From positions 1,993,501 through 2,057,500 of the forward strand of contig NZ_CP107921.1 of assembly GCF_036014215.1 (NCBI RefSeq): DNA of 64,000 bases. The letters are read 5' to 3'. The stretch is from Streptomyces sp. NBC_00440. Lineage in GTDB: Bacteria > Actinomycetota > Actinomycetes > Streptomycetales > Streptomycetaceae. Positions 50,828 to 59,594 of the stretch are shown in pieces; positions within the stretch are counted from its first letter, which is position 1; every line of letters begins with the position of its first letter. The position numbers and the translations under genes were made by a program. The notes beneath the pieces were generated by a model that saw only the letters and a list, made by a program, of their open reading frames with translations, was not told the origin of the DNA and ran no database searches.

Positions 50828-52767
50828 CGCCGCGCCTCCACTGCCGAACGGTGCCAGGGCCCTTCGGGGTCGTCGTACGCCGATGCGTACCCGGCGTCCG
50901 TGACCGGCACATCCGCCAGCCACTCGTCCGGCAGGTCGAACGCCCCGGTCAGCATCTGCGCCTGCCCGGCGATCCGGGCGGCCAGCCGGTCGGTCTCGGC
51001 CGGTAGTTCACTGATGTGACGGCCCGCCATGAACCCCTCGTTCAGCAGATCACCTCCGTGGGGCGCGATGCGCTCCAGGGCGAACAGCCGGCCCAGGGTG
51101 TGCAGCAGTTCCCCGGCGGCGGAGTCCGGCGGCAACGCGTCCGCGGCCGCCGCGACGGCCTCGGCGGCCCGGAGCTGGGCGTGCGCGGTGGCAGCCCGCA
51201 GCGCTGCGCTCGCCCCCGCGTTCCACCGGCCGAGCGCGTCCCCCGGGGCCGCCGCACGCATCCCGGCGCGGGCCCGGTCGAGTTCGACGCACTCGACGGC
51301 GGCCAGCAGCTCCCGCAGGAACACCGGATCGGTCAGTTCACGGCCGGCCGGGTCGGCGGGTGGCCTCGGCGGGCGGTGACCCGACACCATCCCGGCCGCC
51401 GCCTTGGCGTGGATGGCGATGTTGTCGCCCTCGGCGGTGATCGCTCCCTCGATGCCGGTCACCAGCGCGGCGAGGCCGTTGTTCTCCAACAGCCCCTGGG
51501 CGCCGCACCGTTCGCGGCACTGCGTGATAACAACGCGCGCCTCCCAGGTGATCCACGCCTTGGCGACGGCGACCAGCCGCTCGGCCTCCACCCGGCCGGC
51601 CACGCCCGTCCGGTCGTGCACGGTCCGGTCGCGCTCCGTCCGGTCGTACTCCGTCCAGGCGCGCAGGACCGTGCGGTGCAGCAGCGTCATCGCGTACGCC
51701 GTGGCCAGCGCGCCCGCGAGGGGGGCGTAGTGGCTGCGGTGCGCCATGACGGGCACCCGCTCGGATGCCCGTACCCCGCCGATCAGCCGGTGCGATCCAT
51801 GGCGCACCGCCACCGCCAGGGCCGCCCGTACGGACCCCACCGCGGAGGCGCTCATGCTCAGCTTCCCGGCGGTGACCCGGCCGATCGACAGCAGGAAGCG
51901 GCTGCGCCGGTTGACGACCTCGCTGGTGAAGGCGCCCTCGGCGTCCAGCCGGCCCTGCGCCCCGGAGAGCAGTGCCTCGCGCGGGACGAAGACACCGTCG
52001 AAGGAGGTCAGACAGTGGTCGACCGCGCTGCCCATGCGCCGGGGCAGCAGCCTGACGCGTACACCGGGCAGCGGTCCCTCCGCCCCGGTCAGCGCGGTCA
52101 GGAACAGGAAGACGCCGAGGTCCCTGCCGTCGACCAGCAGCCGGGCCGCCACCACTCCGCTCTTGGGGCCGCCCGCCGCACTGGTGTTGGGCATGAACTT
52201 CTGGGCGCCCGCATGCGGGGTGCGCAGCAGGAACCCGTCCCTGGCCCGGTCGTAGTCGGCGGTCGTCTCCAGCGCCGTCGCGTCGTTGCCGTGGTCGAGC
52301 TCGGTACAGAGGAAGGTCCCGATGCGGGTCAGATCCGCGAAGGCGGACAGATCCCGCCGTACGTCGCCGTCATGGTCCAGCAGGCTGCCGAGGAACAGGT
52401 TGTAGTGGATGCCGGCGACCGTGGTCAGCGTGGTGTCGACCGGGCTGAGCCACTCGTGCATGTTGGCCAGCGCCACCGGGTCGGCGGCCAGCCGGAAGGC
52501 GCTGTCCAGCGTGGAGTTGAGGGTCCGCAGCCGCCCGTACGCGAGTCGCAATTGCGCGTCCGGTGCCAGATCGGACCTGCGCCGGAAGGGTTCCGTGGTG
52601 AGGAGCGCGCGCCAGGGGCCGTGGGCGGCCCGGTGGTCGTCACCGAAGAGCACCCGGACGAGCTCACCGCGCACGGCGGAGCTGCCCGCGGTACCGGCAT
52701 CGGCCCCGGCAGCGTTGGCGTCGGTGGCATCGGCGCCGGCAATCGTGGTCAGGGTTTCCGCAGTCAT
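50824..52767 (-). CDS. Acyl-CoA oxidase-like flavoprotein (HxcO-type)
   Basis: A 647-aa FAD enzyme of the acyl-CoA oxidase/dehydrogenase superfamily, clearly longer than dehydrogenases (about 380 aa). FAD/active-site parts are IGTFLCTELDHGND, FMPNTSAAGGPKSGV and, near residue 440, the typical oxidase stretch RCGAQGLLENNGLAAL followed by AITAEGDN, whose Glu is the expected base. The C-terminal helical domain is present. The best analogue I know is HxcO of the CDA cluster, which oxidises hexanoyl-ACP to the 2,3-enoyl (and epoxy) form. The start is 3 nt beyond the upstream KS stop. The Ala/Asp-rich first 30 residues are probably disordered. Confidence 0.88.
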   Translation of the reverse strand: MTAETLTTIAGADATDANAAGADAGTAGSSAVRGELVRVLFGDDHRAAHGPWRALLTTEPFRRRSDLAPDAQLRLAYGRLRTLNSTLDSAFRLAADPVALANMHEWLSPVDTTLTTVAGIHYNLFLGSLLDHDGDVRRDLSAFADLTRIGTFLCTELDHGNDATALETTADYDRARDGFLLRTPHAGAQKFMPNTSAAGGPKSGVVAARLLVDGRDLGVFLFLTALTGAEGPLPGVRVRLLPRRMGSAVDHCLTSFDGVFVPREALLSGAQGRLDAEGAFTSEVVNRRSRFLLSIGRVTAGKLSMSASAVGSVRAALAVAVRHGSHRLIGGVRASERVPVMAHRSHYAPLAGALATAYAMTLLHRTVLRAWTEYDRTERDRTVHDRTGVAGRVEAERLVAVAKAWITWEARVVITQCRERCGAQGLLENNGLAALVTGIEGAITAEGDNIAIHAKAAAGMVSGHRPPRPPADPAGRELTDPVFLRELLAAVECVELDRARAGMRAAAPGDALGRWNAGASAALRAATAHAQLRAAEAVAAAADALPPDSAAGELLHTLGRLFALERIAPHGGDLLNEGFMAGRHISELPAETDRLAARIAGQAQMLTGAFDLPDEWLADVPVTDAGYASAYDDPEGPWHRSAVEARR

Positions 52768-52770
52768 GTC

Positions 52771-53997
52771 TCACGCTCCGCGCTGGAAGGCCAGCACCAC
52801 GTTGTGCCCGCCGAAGCCGAAGGAGTGGCTGACGGCCCGCTCCACCGATTCGCGGCGTGCTTGCTTGGTCACACAGTTCAGGTCGAACTCCACAGCGGGG
52901 GCGTCGAGATTGGCGATCGGCGGGATGACGCCCTCCTCCAGGGTCAGTACGGTCAGCGCGGCCTCGATCGCCCCGGCCGCCGCGAGCGAGTGCCCCAGGA
53001 CGCCCTTGGCCGAGGTCACCGGTGGCCAGTGCGGGAAGACCCGCGCGATCACGTCGGCCTCCATCGCGTCGTTGAGCGGGGTGGACGTGCCGTGCGCGTT
53101 GACGTGCCCGACGTCGTACGGACTCCAGCCCGCGTCCCGCAGCGCCTCCTCGACGGCGGCCTGCGCACAGCGGCCGCGCGGGTCGGGGGCGGTGGGGTGG
53201 TGCGCGTCGGTGGTCGATCCCACCCCGGCGAGCAGCGCCCGCGCCCGGCCCCCTCGCGCCGCCGCGTCGGCGGCCCGCTCCAGAACCAGCATCCCGGCGC
53301 CCTCGGCGATGACGAAACCGTCCCGGTCCCCGGCGAACGGCCTGGACGCCCCCGCCGGGTCGTCGCAGCGCCTCGACACGGCGCCCATCTGCGCGAATCC
53401 GGACACCACGAGCGGCTGGAGCACCGACTCCGCTCCCCCGGCCACCACGACGTCGCACTGCCCGGACGCCAGCAGGTCACGGGCGACGGCGATGGCCGTG
53501 GCGCCGGACGCGCAGGCGGTGGCGGGCGCCAGACTCGGCCCGTGCGCCGACAGCGCGATGGCGACCTCGCCCGCGGCCGCGTTGGGGATCATCATCGGCA
53601 CCAGCAGCGGGGAGACCGCGCCCGGACCTTCGGCGCTCAGCCGCAGGGCGTTGTCGGTGAGAACGGAGACGCCGCCGACTCCGACGCCGATGACGACCCC
53701 CACCCGGCCGCCGTCCCAGCCCGCGGGGTCGAGCCCGGCGTCGGCGACGGCCTGCCGGGCCGCGATCACCGCCAGTTTGACGAACCGGTGCATCCGCCAG
53801 GTCTTCCGTCCGCCGACCGCGGCGTCCAGGTCGACCCCGTCCACGGGACAGCCGAAGTCGACCGGCAGGCCGCGCAGTTCGGGCAGCCGGCGGGCGGTGG
53901 GCCGCCCGGCGCGGACCTCTTCCCAGGTCTCGGCCGCACCGACGCCACCCGGGGTGATCATCCCCAGTCCGGTCACAGCGATCTCGGGTGTCCTCAT
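52771..53997 (-). CDS. Beta-ketoacyl-ACP synthase II (FabF-like), first of the cassette
   Basis: A 408-aa ketosynthase closely related to the one at 49032. Catalytic residues are complete: Cys162 in TACASGAT, His302 in NAHGTSTP and His336 in KGVLGHSLAA; FGFGGHN ends the protein. The start (ATG 53997) overlaps the KAS III stop by 4 nt and the stop is 3 nt before the oxidase start, so KAS III, this KS and the oxidase form one tightly coupled transcript. The two FabF copies probably arose by duplication and may act on different chain lengths. Confidence 0.93.
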   Translation of the reverse strand: MRTPEIAVTGLGMITPGGVGAAETWEEVRAGRPTARRLPELRGLPVDFGCPVDGVDLDAAVGGRKTWRMHRFVKLAVIAARQAVADAGLDPAGWDGGRVGVVIGVGVGGVSVLTDNALRLSAEGPGAVSPLLVPMMIPNAAAGEVAIALSAHGPSLAPATACASGATAIAVARDLLASGQCDVVVAGGAESVLQPLVVSGFAQMGAVSRRCDDPAGASRPFAGDRDGFVIAEGAGMLVLERAADAAARGGRARALLAGVGSTTDAHHPTAPDPRGRCAQAAVEEALRDAGWSPYDVGHVNAHGTSTPLNDAMEADVIARVFPHWPPVTSAKGVLGHSLAAAGAIEAALTVLTLEEGVIPPIANLDAPAVEFDLNCVTKQARRESVERAVSHSFGFGGHNVVLAFQRGA

Positions 53998-55154
53998 GAG
54001 AGCTCCTCGGAGAGTGCGGCCGCGGCGGGCCGCGCAGCGGTGGTACGGGAAGCGGTCGTACGGGAAGCAGTCGTACGGGAAGCGGGGATGCCGTCAGAAA
54101 CAGCTGAGCCAGCAGCAGAGGCGGCTGACCGGGCGGAGGCGGCAGAAGCAGCTGACCCGCCGGCAGCGGCGGCCGGACCGGCCCAGCGCAGCGCCGCCGA
54201 CCCCCAGGTCAGACCGCCGCCGAAGGCGGTCAGCAGTACGCGGTCGCCGGTCCGCAGCGCACCCCTGGCGTCCGCGTCGGCGAGTGCGAGCGGAATGGAG
54301 GCGGCGCCGGTGTTGCCGACGCGGTCCAGGTGGGTCACGCACCGGGCGGGGTCGATGCCCAGCCGCTCGGCGACCGCGCTGAGGATCCGGCCGTTGGCCT
54401 GGTGAGGTACGAAGTGGTCGACCTGCCCGGGGTCCCAGTCCAGCTTGGCGAGGAGGGTCCGGCAGGAGGCGGTCATCCGCTCGACGGCCTGCTGGTAGAC
54501 GGCTCCGCCGCGCATCCGGAAGTAGCCGTCGCCCGGCGCTGCGGGTCCCCGCGCGGACCGCGCCCGCGAGCCGCCGCCCGCCACGGTGATCAGGTCGTGT
54601 CCGGTGCCGTCGCTGCCCAGGTCGAAGCCGAGCAGCTCCCCGGGGGCTCCGGCGGGCCCCGCCGCGACCAGCGCGGCCCCCGCGCCGTCGCCGAAGACGA
54701 CCCCGGACCTGTGGTCGTCCGGGTCGAGCCAGCCGGAGTACGTGTCGGCGCCGGCCAGCAGGACACGCTCGGCGATTCCGGCGGCCACCAGACCCTGGGC
54801 GCAGGCCAGCCCGTAGATGAAGCCGCTGCACACCGCCGACACGTCGACCGCCGCGACGGAACCCAGGCCCAGCCGGGCCGCGACGGCGGGAGCCGTGGCC
54901 GGACACGGGTGGTCGGGGGTGGCCGTGGCCAGGACGAGCGCGTCGACGCGCGGATGGCCCGCGCGCTCCAGGAGCAGCCGGGCCGCCGCGTACGCCAGGT
55001 CCCCGGTGGAGACACCGGGACCGCTCCGGTGACGGGCCGCGATCCCGGTCCGGGTGCGCACCCAGTGGTCGTCCACACCCCAGTGCGCGGGTAATTCGTC
55101 GTTGGTCACGCGCCACGGCGGCACCCACCCGGCCACCGACTCGACCAGAGCCAC
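53994..55154 (-). CDS. Beta-ketoacyl-ACP synthase III (FabH-like), cassette starter enzyme
   Basis: A 386-aa KAS III that would condense an acyl-CoA starter with malonyl-ACP. The triad is intact: Cys109 (VSAVCSGFIYG), His251 (FVPHQANGR) and Asn281 (VGNTGAASIP). The FabH fold ends near residue 325; the remaining 60 residues are Ala/Ser/Thr-rich and contain a five-residue repeat (ASRTT, three times) coded by a 15-bp DNA repeat. Such a tail is not normal for FabH. GTG start with AGGGGGG upstream. It is the first gene of the cassette. FabH homologues outside the primary fatty-acid operon usually serve secondary metabolism. Confidence 0.93.
   Translation of the reverse strand: MALVESVAGWVPPWRVTNDELPAHWGVDDHWVRTRTGIAARHRSGPGVSTGDLAYAAARLLLERAGHPRVDALVLATATPDHPCPATAPAVAARLGLGSVAAVDVSAVCSGFIYGLACAQGLVAAGIAERVLLAGADTYSGWLDPDDHRSGVVFGDGAGAALVAAGPAGAPGELLGFDLGSDGTGHDLITVAGGGSRARSARGPAAPGDGYFRMRGGAVYQQAVERMTASCRTLLAKLDWDPGQVDHFVPHQANGRILSAVAERLGIDPARCVTHLDRVGNTGAASIPLALADADARGALRTGDRVLLTAFGGGLTWGSAALRWAGPAAAAGGSAASAASARSAASAAGSAVSDGIPASRTTASRTTASRTTAARPAAAALSEELS
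54036..54080 (-). repeat. 15-bp tandem repeat coding the KAS III tail
   Basis: Three near-identical 15-bp units (54036-54050, 54051-54065, 54066-54080; plus strand AGCGGTSGTACGGGA, the third with one more change). Units are in frame and give ASRTT repeats. Confidence 0.85.
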
Positions 55155-55160
55155 CCCGTC

Positions 55161-55209
55161 CCCCCTCGTCCGTACGCTGTCTGCGGCAGCAGAACGGCTT
55201 ACGAGGGGG
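55161..55209. promoter_or_regulatory. Inverted repeat in the promoter region of the KAS III operon
   Basis: CCCCCTCGT (55161-55169) and ACGAGGGGG (55201-55209), perfect 9-bp arms with 31 nt between, directly upstream of the KAS III start. May be an operator pair or an mRNA hairpin in the leader; the rest of the gap to 55346 is unremarkable. Confidence 0.35.
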
Positions 55210-55346
55210 AAGGGTTTCGCAGCACGGGGCCGAACGGGTGGCCCTTGGTCAGCCGTTCGAACCGCGTCCGTACACCGCCATGACCTGCGACGCTTCGATA
55301 CGGACCGGCCGGGCGGCCGAAGCGGCGCACCGCCGCACCCGGGTGT

Positions 55347-56633
55347 CTACAGTGTTGCCGCCACCGCGGGCGCCCTGCGCTGCCACGGCCGGCACAGCAC
55401 CAGGAAGCAGGTCATCGCGCCCAGCCCGCACACCAGTTGGACCACGGCCATCGGGGCGGCCGTCGCCTCGCCCGCGATGCCGACCAGCGGGGACGCCACC
55501 GCGCCGAGCAGGAAGGTGGAGCTGCCGAGCAGCGCCGAGGCCGATCCCGCGGCGTGCGGGGTGCGCATCAGCGCCTGCGCGTTGGTGTTCGGCATGGCCA
55601 GGCCCATCGCCGACATCAGGACGAAGAGCCCGGCGGCGATCGGGAAGAGGCCGACGTGGCCGAAGACCCCGGATGTCATCAGCAGCAGCGCCGTGGCGGC
55701 GAGTGTGATGACCATCAGCCCGAAACCGAGCGCCTTGTCCAGGCTGACCCGGCCGACGAGCAGCTTGCCGTTGATCTGGCCGACCGCGACCAGACCGACC
55801 GAGTTGATCCCGAAGAGCAGGCTGAACATCTGCGGCGACGCCCCGTAGATGTCCTGCACGACGAAGGGCGAAGCGGAGATGTACGCGAAGAGCGCCCCGA
55901 AGGCGAGACCCCCGGCGAGCAGATAGCCGGTGAAGACCCGGTCGGCGATGAGCGTGCGCATGGTCCGCAGCGCGTGGCCCACACCGCCGGTGTGCCGCCG
56001 CTCGGGCGGCAGCGTTTCGTGCAGCCACTTCCACACCACGAGGGTGAGCAGCGAGCCGACCACGGTGAGCAGGACGAAGACTCCGCGCCAGTCGGTGATC
56101 TGGAGGATCTGGCCGCCGATGAGCGGGGCGACGATCGGGGCGACGCCGGAGATCAGCATCAGCGTGGAGAAGAACCGCGCCATCTCCAGACCGTCGTAGA
56201 GATCGCGCACCACCGCACGGGCGATCACGATGCCCGCGGAGCCCGCGAGACCCTGCAACAGCCGGAAGCCGATGAGCAGTTCGACACTCGGCGCGAAGGC
56301 GCAGACCGCGGTGGCAGCGACGTACACAGCCATGCCGATGAGGAGCGGCCGCCGCCTTCCCCACTTGTCACTCATCGGACCGACGACGAGCTGGCCGAGC
56401 GCCATACCGATCAGGCAGGCGGTGAGGGTGAGCTGAACGGTGGCGGCGGGCGAGTGCAGCGCGTCCGTGACCTCGGGCAGCGCGGGGAGATACATGTCCA
56501 TCGAGAGCGCGGGCAGCGCGGTGAGCCCGCCGAGGACGAGGGTGACCAGGATTCCGGTGGTGCGGGCGACGGCAGGGGCGGGGAGCCCGGTGCGTATGTG
56601 CTCCGGGGCAGAGGTCTTCGGCATGGCCCCCAT
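55347..56633 (-). CDS. Bcr/CflA-family multidrug MFS transporter
   Basis: A 428-aa, 12-helix DHA1 transporter of the Bcr/CflA (bicyclomycin/chloramphenicol resistance) group. Motifs are LSMDMYLPALPEV in helix 1, GPMSDKWGRRRPLLIGM (motif A), RLLQGLAGSAGIVIARAVVRD and ISGVAPIVAPLIGGQI (motif C). The start is either 56633 or the ATG three codons later. It is in the same direction as the fatty-acyl cassette and 192 nt upstream of it, so it could be the export or self-protection partner, although it has its own likely transcript. Confidence 0.9.
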   Translation of the reverse strand: MGAMPKTSAPEHIRTGLPAPAVARTTGILVTLVLGGLTALPALSMDMYLPALPEVTDALHSPAATVQLTLTACLIGMALGQLVVGPMSDKWGRRRPLLIGMAVYVAATAVCAFAPSVELLIGFRLLQGLAGSAGIVIARAVVRDLYDGLEMARFFSTLMLISGVAPIVAPLIGGQILQITDWRGVFVLLTVVGSLLTLVVWKWLHETLPPERRHTGGVGHALRTMRTLIADRVFTGYLLAGGLAFGALFAYISASPFVVQDIYGASPQMFSLLFGINSVGLVAVGQINGKLLVGRVSLDKALGFGLMVITLAATALLLMTSGVFGHVGLFPIAAGLFVLMSAMGLAMPNTNAQALMRTPHAAGSASALLGSSTFLLGAVASPLVGIAGEATAAPMAVVQLVCGLGAMTCFLVLCRPWQRRAPAVAATL

Positions 56634-56769
56634 ACTCTCAGCTCAGCGGGTGTGATAAAGACGGATCACGCGAGCCGGGGTGATGCACGCCGGGCGCACG
56701 GTCGGGACCGCGCCCCCCGCCGGTACCGGGGCCCGCCCCGGGACCGGCCCTGTCGTAATCTGCGCCCCC

Positions 56770-57522
56770 ATGAACACATCTCGGAAGACAGCAGTGGTCA
56801 CCGGCGCGGGTTCCGGCATCGGGCGCAGTGTCGCCCGCACCCTGGCGGACGCGGGCTGGTCGGTGGCGCTGGCCGGGCGCCGCATGGAGAAGCTGGCCGG
56901 GACGGCCGCGCTCACCGGGGGTGAGACCTTCCCCGTAGTGGCGGACGTCACATCCCCCGACGAGGTGGGCGCGCTCTTCGGCGCGGTGCGGGAGCGCTGG
57001 GGGCGACTGGACCTGCTCTTCAACAACGCGGGCATCTCGGGCCCCGGCGGGGTGCCGGTGGAGGACCTTCCGTACGAGGCGTGGCGGCAGGTCGTCGACA
57101 CCAATCTGACGGGTTCGTTCCTGTGCGCGCAGGCCGCCTTCCGGCTCATGAAGGAGCAGGACCCGCAGGGCGGCCGGATCATCAACAACGGCTCCATCTC
57201 GGCGCACGCCCCGCGCCCGGACTCGATCGCGTACACCGCGACGAAGCACGCCCTGACGGGCCTCACCAAGTCCCTCTCCCTGGACGGCCGTCCGTACCGC
57301 ATTGCCTGCGGGCAGATCGACATCGGCAACGCGGCGACCGAGATGACCGAGCGGATGCGCAGCGGCATCAAGCAGGCCAACGGGGAGCTGCTGGCCGAGC
57401 CGGTGATGGACGTGGCGGACGTGGCGCGCACGGTGCTGCACATGGCGGACTTGCCGCTGGAGACGAATGTGCAGTTCGCGACGGTGCTGGCGACGTCGAT
57501 GCCGTACGTGGGACGCGGCTGA
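56770..57522 (+). CDS. Short-chain dehydrogenase/reductase
   Basis: A 250-aa classical SDR. NAD(P)-binding [15 protein letters not shown], the NNAG motif ([12 protein letters not shown]), the catalytic Ser in [24 protein letters not shown] and the YTATK Tyr/Lys pair are all present. The Arg after the second beta strand (LAGRRMEK) favours NADP. The substrate is unknown. The start at 56770 is chosen because the Rossmann fold begins there; upstream sequence is not protein-like. Divergent from the Bcr/CflA gene, so they share a 136-bp promoter region. Confidence 0.93.
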   Translation: MNTSRKTAVVTGAGSGIGRSVARTLADAGWSVALAGRRMEKLAGTAALTGGETFPVVADVTSPDEVGALFGAVRERWGRLDLLFNNAGISGPGGVPVEDLPYEAWRQVVDTNLTGSFLCAQAAFRLMKEQDPQGGRIINNGSISAHAPRPDSIAYTATKHALTGLTKSLSLDGRPYRIACGQIDIGNAATEMTERMRSGIKQANGELLAEPVMDVADVARTVLHMADLPLETNVQFATVLATSMPYVGRG

Positions 57523-57723
57523 GCCGGGCGGGGGGGTGACGGGGGCCGGGCGGTGGGTGGGGCCGAACCCGTGGGCACCGCACCGGGCCGTACGGGCCGG
57601 GTAGTTGAGGAGAAGTGAGTTGTGGAGAAGCGACTTGGCGGAAAGCGGGCACGGCGGCCTCTTCTGCCCTCTACACTCCACTACTTCAAGGTTCCTTCAC
57701 ACTTTCCACACCAGGAGCGCACC

Positions 57724-58182
57724 TTGCGCATACGTTCCACGGCCTCCGCCGCACTGCTCGCCACCGCCCTCGCGGGGGCGCTGCTCGCCACCGCTCCGAG
57801 CGCTTCGGCGGCCACATCGCCCGTACAGATCAGCAAGGTCCAGTACGACTCGCCGGGCAAGGACACCCGCACCAACAAGAGCCTCAACGGCGAGTGGGTA
57901 CGGCTCCAGAACCGGAGCAAGTCGACTGTCAGCATCAAGGGCTGGAAGGTGACCGACGCGAGCCGGCACACGTACACCTTCGGCAGCGTCACCCTCAAGC
58001 GGAACCAGTCGGTCACCGTGTACACGGGCAAGGGCACGAACACGACGGCGTCCAAGTACCAGGGGCGCGGCGCGTATGTGTGGAACAACGACCGCGACAC
58101 GGCGACACTGACCGACTCCAAGGGCAAGAAGAAGGACAGCGTCTCGTGGTCGCACCCCGGCAAGGGGTACGTCACCAGCTGA
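57724..58182 (+). CDS. Secreted lamin-tail-domain protein
   Basis: A 152-aa exported protein: signal peptide (residues 1-30, ending ASA) and one lamin-tail (LTD) immunoglobulin-like domain (VQISKVQYDSPG ... SLNGEWVRLQNRSKSTVSIKGW ... TVYTGKGTNT ... RGAYVWNNDRDTATLTD). Bacterial LTD proteins are secreted or cell-surface adaptors, often attached to nucleases. I chose the TTG at 57724 because AGGAG lies 7 nt upstream and it begins the signal sequence correctly; an earlier ATG would put a soluble segment in front. Stand-alone gene. Confidence 0.88.
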   Translation: MRIRSTASAALLATALAGALLATAPSASAATSPVQISKVQYDSPGKDTRTNKSLNGEWVRLQNRSKSTVSIKGWKVTDASRHTYTFGSVTLKRNQSVTVYTGKGTNTTASKYQGRGAYVWNNDRDTATLTDSKGKKKDSVSWSHPGKGYVTS

Positions 58183-58264
58183 CCCGCTGAGTGCACCGGC
58201 AGCAGCACCGGCGCGGGAACCGCTGACGCGGGAACCGGTGGACGGGCATGGCAGGGTGCCGTCC

Positions 58265-58600
58265 ATGGACGAACACGCCTGGACCACCGTCTCCCAACTC
58301 CACGCCTGGCTGGCCGATTCCGCCTCCCGGCCCCCGCATGAGGAGACCCTGTTCCGGATCCTCAAGCTCTCCGAGGAGGTCGGCGAGGTCGCCCAGGCGG
58401 TGATCGGCGCCACCGGCCAGAACCCCCGCAAGGGCACATCGCACAGCTGGCAGGACGTGGAGGCCGAGCTCTGCGATGTGATCGTGACGGCGATGGTGGC
58501 GCTGCGCACGCTGACCCCGGACGCGGCCGAGGTCTTCGCCGGTCATCTGGCGCGGGTCGCGAACCGCTCCCTGAGCCGGCCGGACCCCGCCGGGGAATGA
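58265..58600 (+). CDS. MazG-like nucleotide pyrophosphohydrolase
   Basis: A 111-aa all-alpha NTP pyrophosphatase of the MazG-like/dUTPase-related superfamily. The metal-binding pattern ExxE...ExxD is visible as KLSEEVGEVAQ and EAELCDVIVTAMVAL. Such enzymes cleave (d)NTPs to NMPs and clean up damaged nucleotides. The start at 58265 follows a region without strong ribosome site. It overlaps or touches the PhzF-like gene by 4 nt (ATGA at 58597), so the two are probably co-translated. Confidence 0.88.
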   Translation: MDEHAWTTVSQLHAWLADSASRPPHEETLFRILKLSEEVGEVAQAVIGATGQNPRKGTSHSWQDVEAELCDVIVTAMVALRTLTPDAAEVFAGHLARVANRSLSRPDPAGE

Positions 58601-59520
58601 TCACGCGGGATCGGCAGTTGGCAACGGACATGACGCCACCCGCCGCACGCCGCAGCTCCGAAATGCTCCGCTACACCGCGTTCTCCACCGACCCCGCCGG
58701 GGGCAACCCGGCCGGGGTCGTGCTGGACGCCGCCGGGCTCGACGACGCGGCGCAGCTCGCGATCGCGGCGGAGCTCGGGTACAGCGAGACCGCGTTTCTC
58801 ACCGCGCCGCCGGCCGGGCTCGGCGGGGAACCGGGGCGGGCCTTCACCGTCCGGTACTTCAGCCCGCAGGCCGAGGTCCCGTTCTGCGGGCACGCGACGG
58901 TCGCCACCGCCATCGCCTTCGCCGAACGGCACGGTCCCGGTGATCTCCTCCTCGCCACCCGTGCGGGCACGGTGCCGGTCACGGTGGCCGAGGAGGGCGG
59001 CGCGCTGCGGGCGACCCTGACGAGCGTCGAGCCGGCCGTTCTCGACGTGGCCGGGGACGACGTCGGCGAAGCACTCGGCGCACTGGGCTGGCAGACCTCC
59101 GATCTCGACCCGGCCCTCCCGCCCCGTATCGCCTACGCGGGCGCGCGGCATCTGGTGCTGGCAGCCGCGACCCGGTCCCGGCTGGCGGACCTCACGTACG
59201 ACTTCGACCGGCTGACCGCGTTCATGCACACCCTGGACCTCACCACGCTCCAGCTGGTGTGGCGGGAGTCGGAGACGGTCTTCCATGTCCGGGACCCGTT
59301 CCCGGTGGGCGGCGTGGTCGAGGACCCGGCGACCGGGGCCGCCGCCGCGGCGTTCGGTGCGTACGCGCGTGAGCTGGGCCTCGTCGCGGAGGACGCGGTG
59401 CTCACGCTCCACCAGGGCGCGGACATGGGCCGCCCCGGCGAGCTGACGGTCGCTCTGCGGGCGGGCGACGCGCGGGTACGGGTGAGCGGCACGGGCACCC
59501 GTATCGCGGAGAGCGGCTGA
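58597..59520 (+). CDS. PhzF-family isomerase/epimerase-like protein
   Basis: A 307-aa PhzF/diaminopimelate-epimerase-fold protein. The conserved AFSTDPAGGNPAGVV, the catalytic Glu64 in GYSETAFL, YFSPQAEVPFCGHATVAT and VEDPATGAAAAAFGAY mark both half-domains. PhzF itself isomerises a phenazine precursor; most Streptomyces copies have unknown metabolic roles, and no other phz gene is here. The ATG at 58597 overlaps the MazG-like stop; internal ATGs at 58630 or 58663 are credible alternative starts because the fold begins at LRYTAFST. Confidence 0.88.
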   Translation: MITRDRQLATDMTPPAARRSSEMLRYTAFSTDPAGGNPAGVVLDAAGLDDAAQLAIAAELGYSETAFLTAPPAGLGGEPGRAFTVRYFSPQAEVPFCGHATVATAIAFAERHGPGDLLLATRAGTVPVTVAEEGGALRATLTSVEPAVLDVAGDDVGEALGALGWQTSDLDPALPPRIAYAGARHLVLAAATRSRLADLTYDFDRLTAFMHTLDLTTLQLVWRESETVFHVRDPFPVGGVVEDPATGAAAAAFGAYARELGLVAEDAVLTLHQGADMGRPGELTVALRAGDARVRVSGTGTRIAESG

Positions 59521-59552
59521 CCGGCGCGCAAGGCCCCCCAGCGACCGGCTGA

Positions 59553-59586
59553 CCGGGGCGGCCGGGCGGGTGCCCGGCCGCCCCGG
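59553..59586. terminator. Bidirectional terminator between the PhzF and carboxypeptidase genes
   Basis: A perfect 15-bp stem (CCGGGGCGGCCGGGC at 59553-59567 with 59572-59586) and 4-nt loop between two convergent stops. Confidence 0.8.
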
Positions 59587-59594
59587 CGGGCGGT

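Noticed and set aside
49032..55154. Classical type II polyketide (KS-CLF) cluster
   Set aside because: Both KS proteins have the active-site Cys, there is no chain-length factor, cyclase or aromatase, and a FabH and acyl-CoA-oxidase-like enzyme are present instead.
58597..59520. Phenazine biosynthesis
   Set aside because: Only a PhzF-fold protein is present; no other phz gene is in the window, and PhzF-like proteins are common and functionally diverse.
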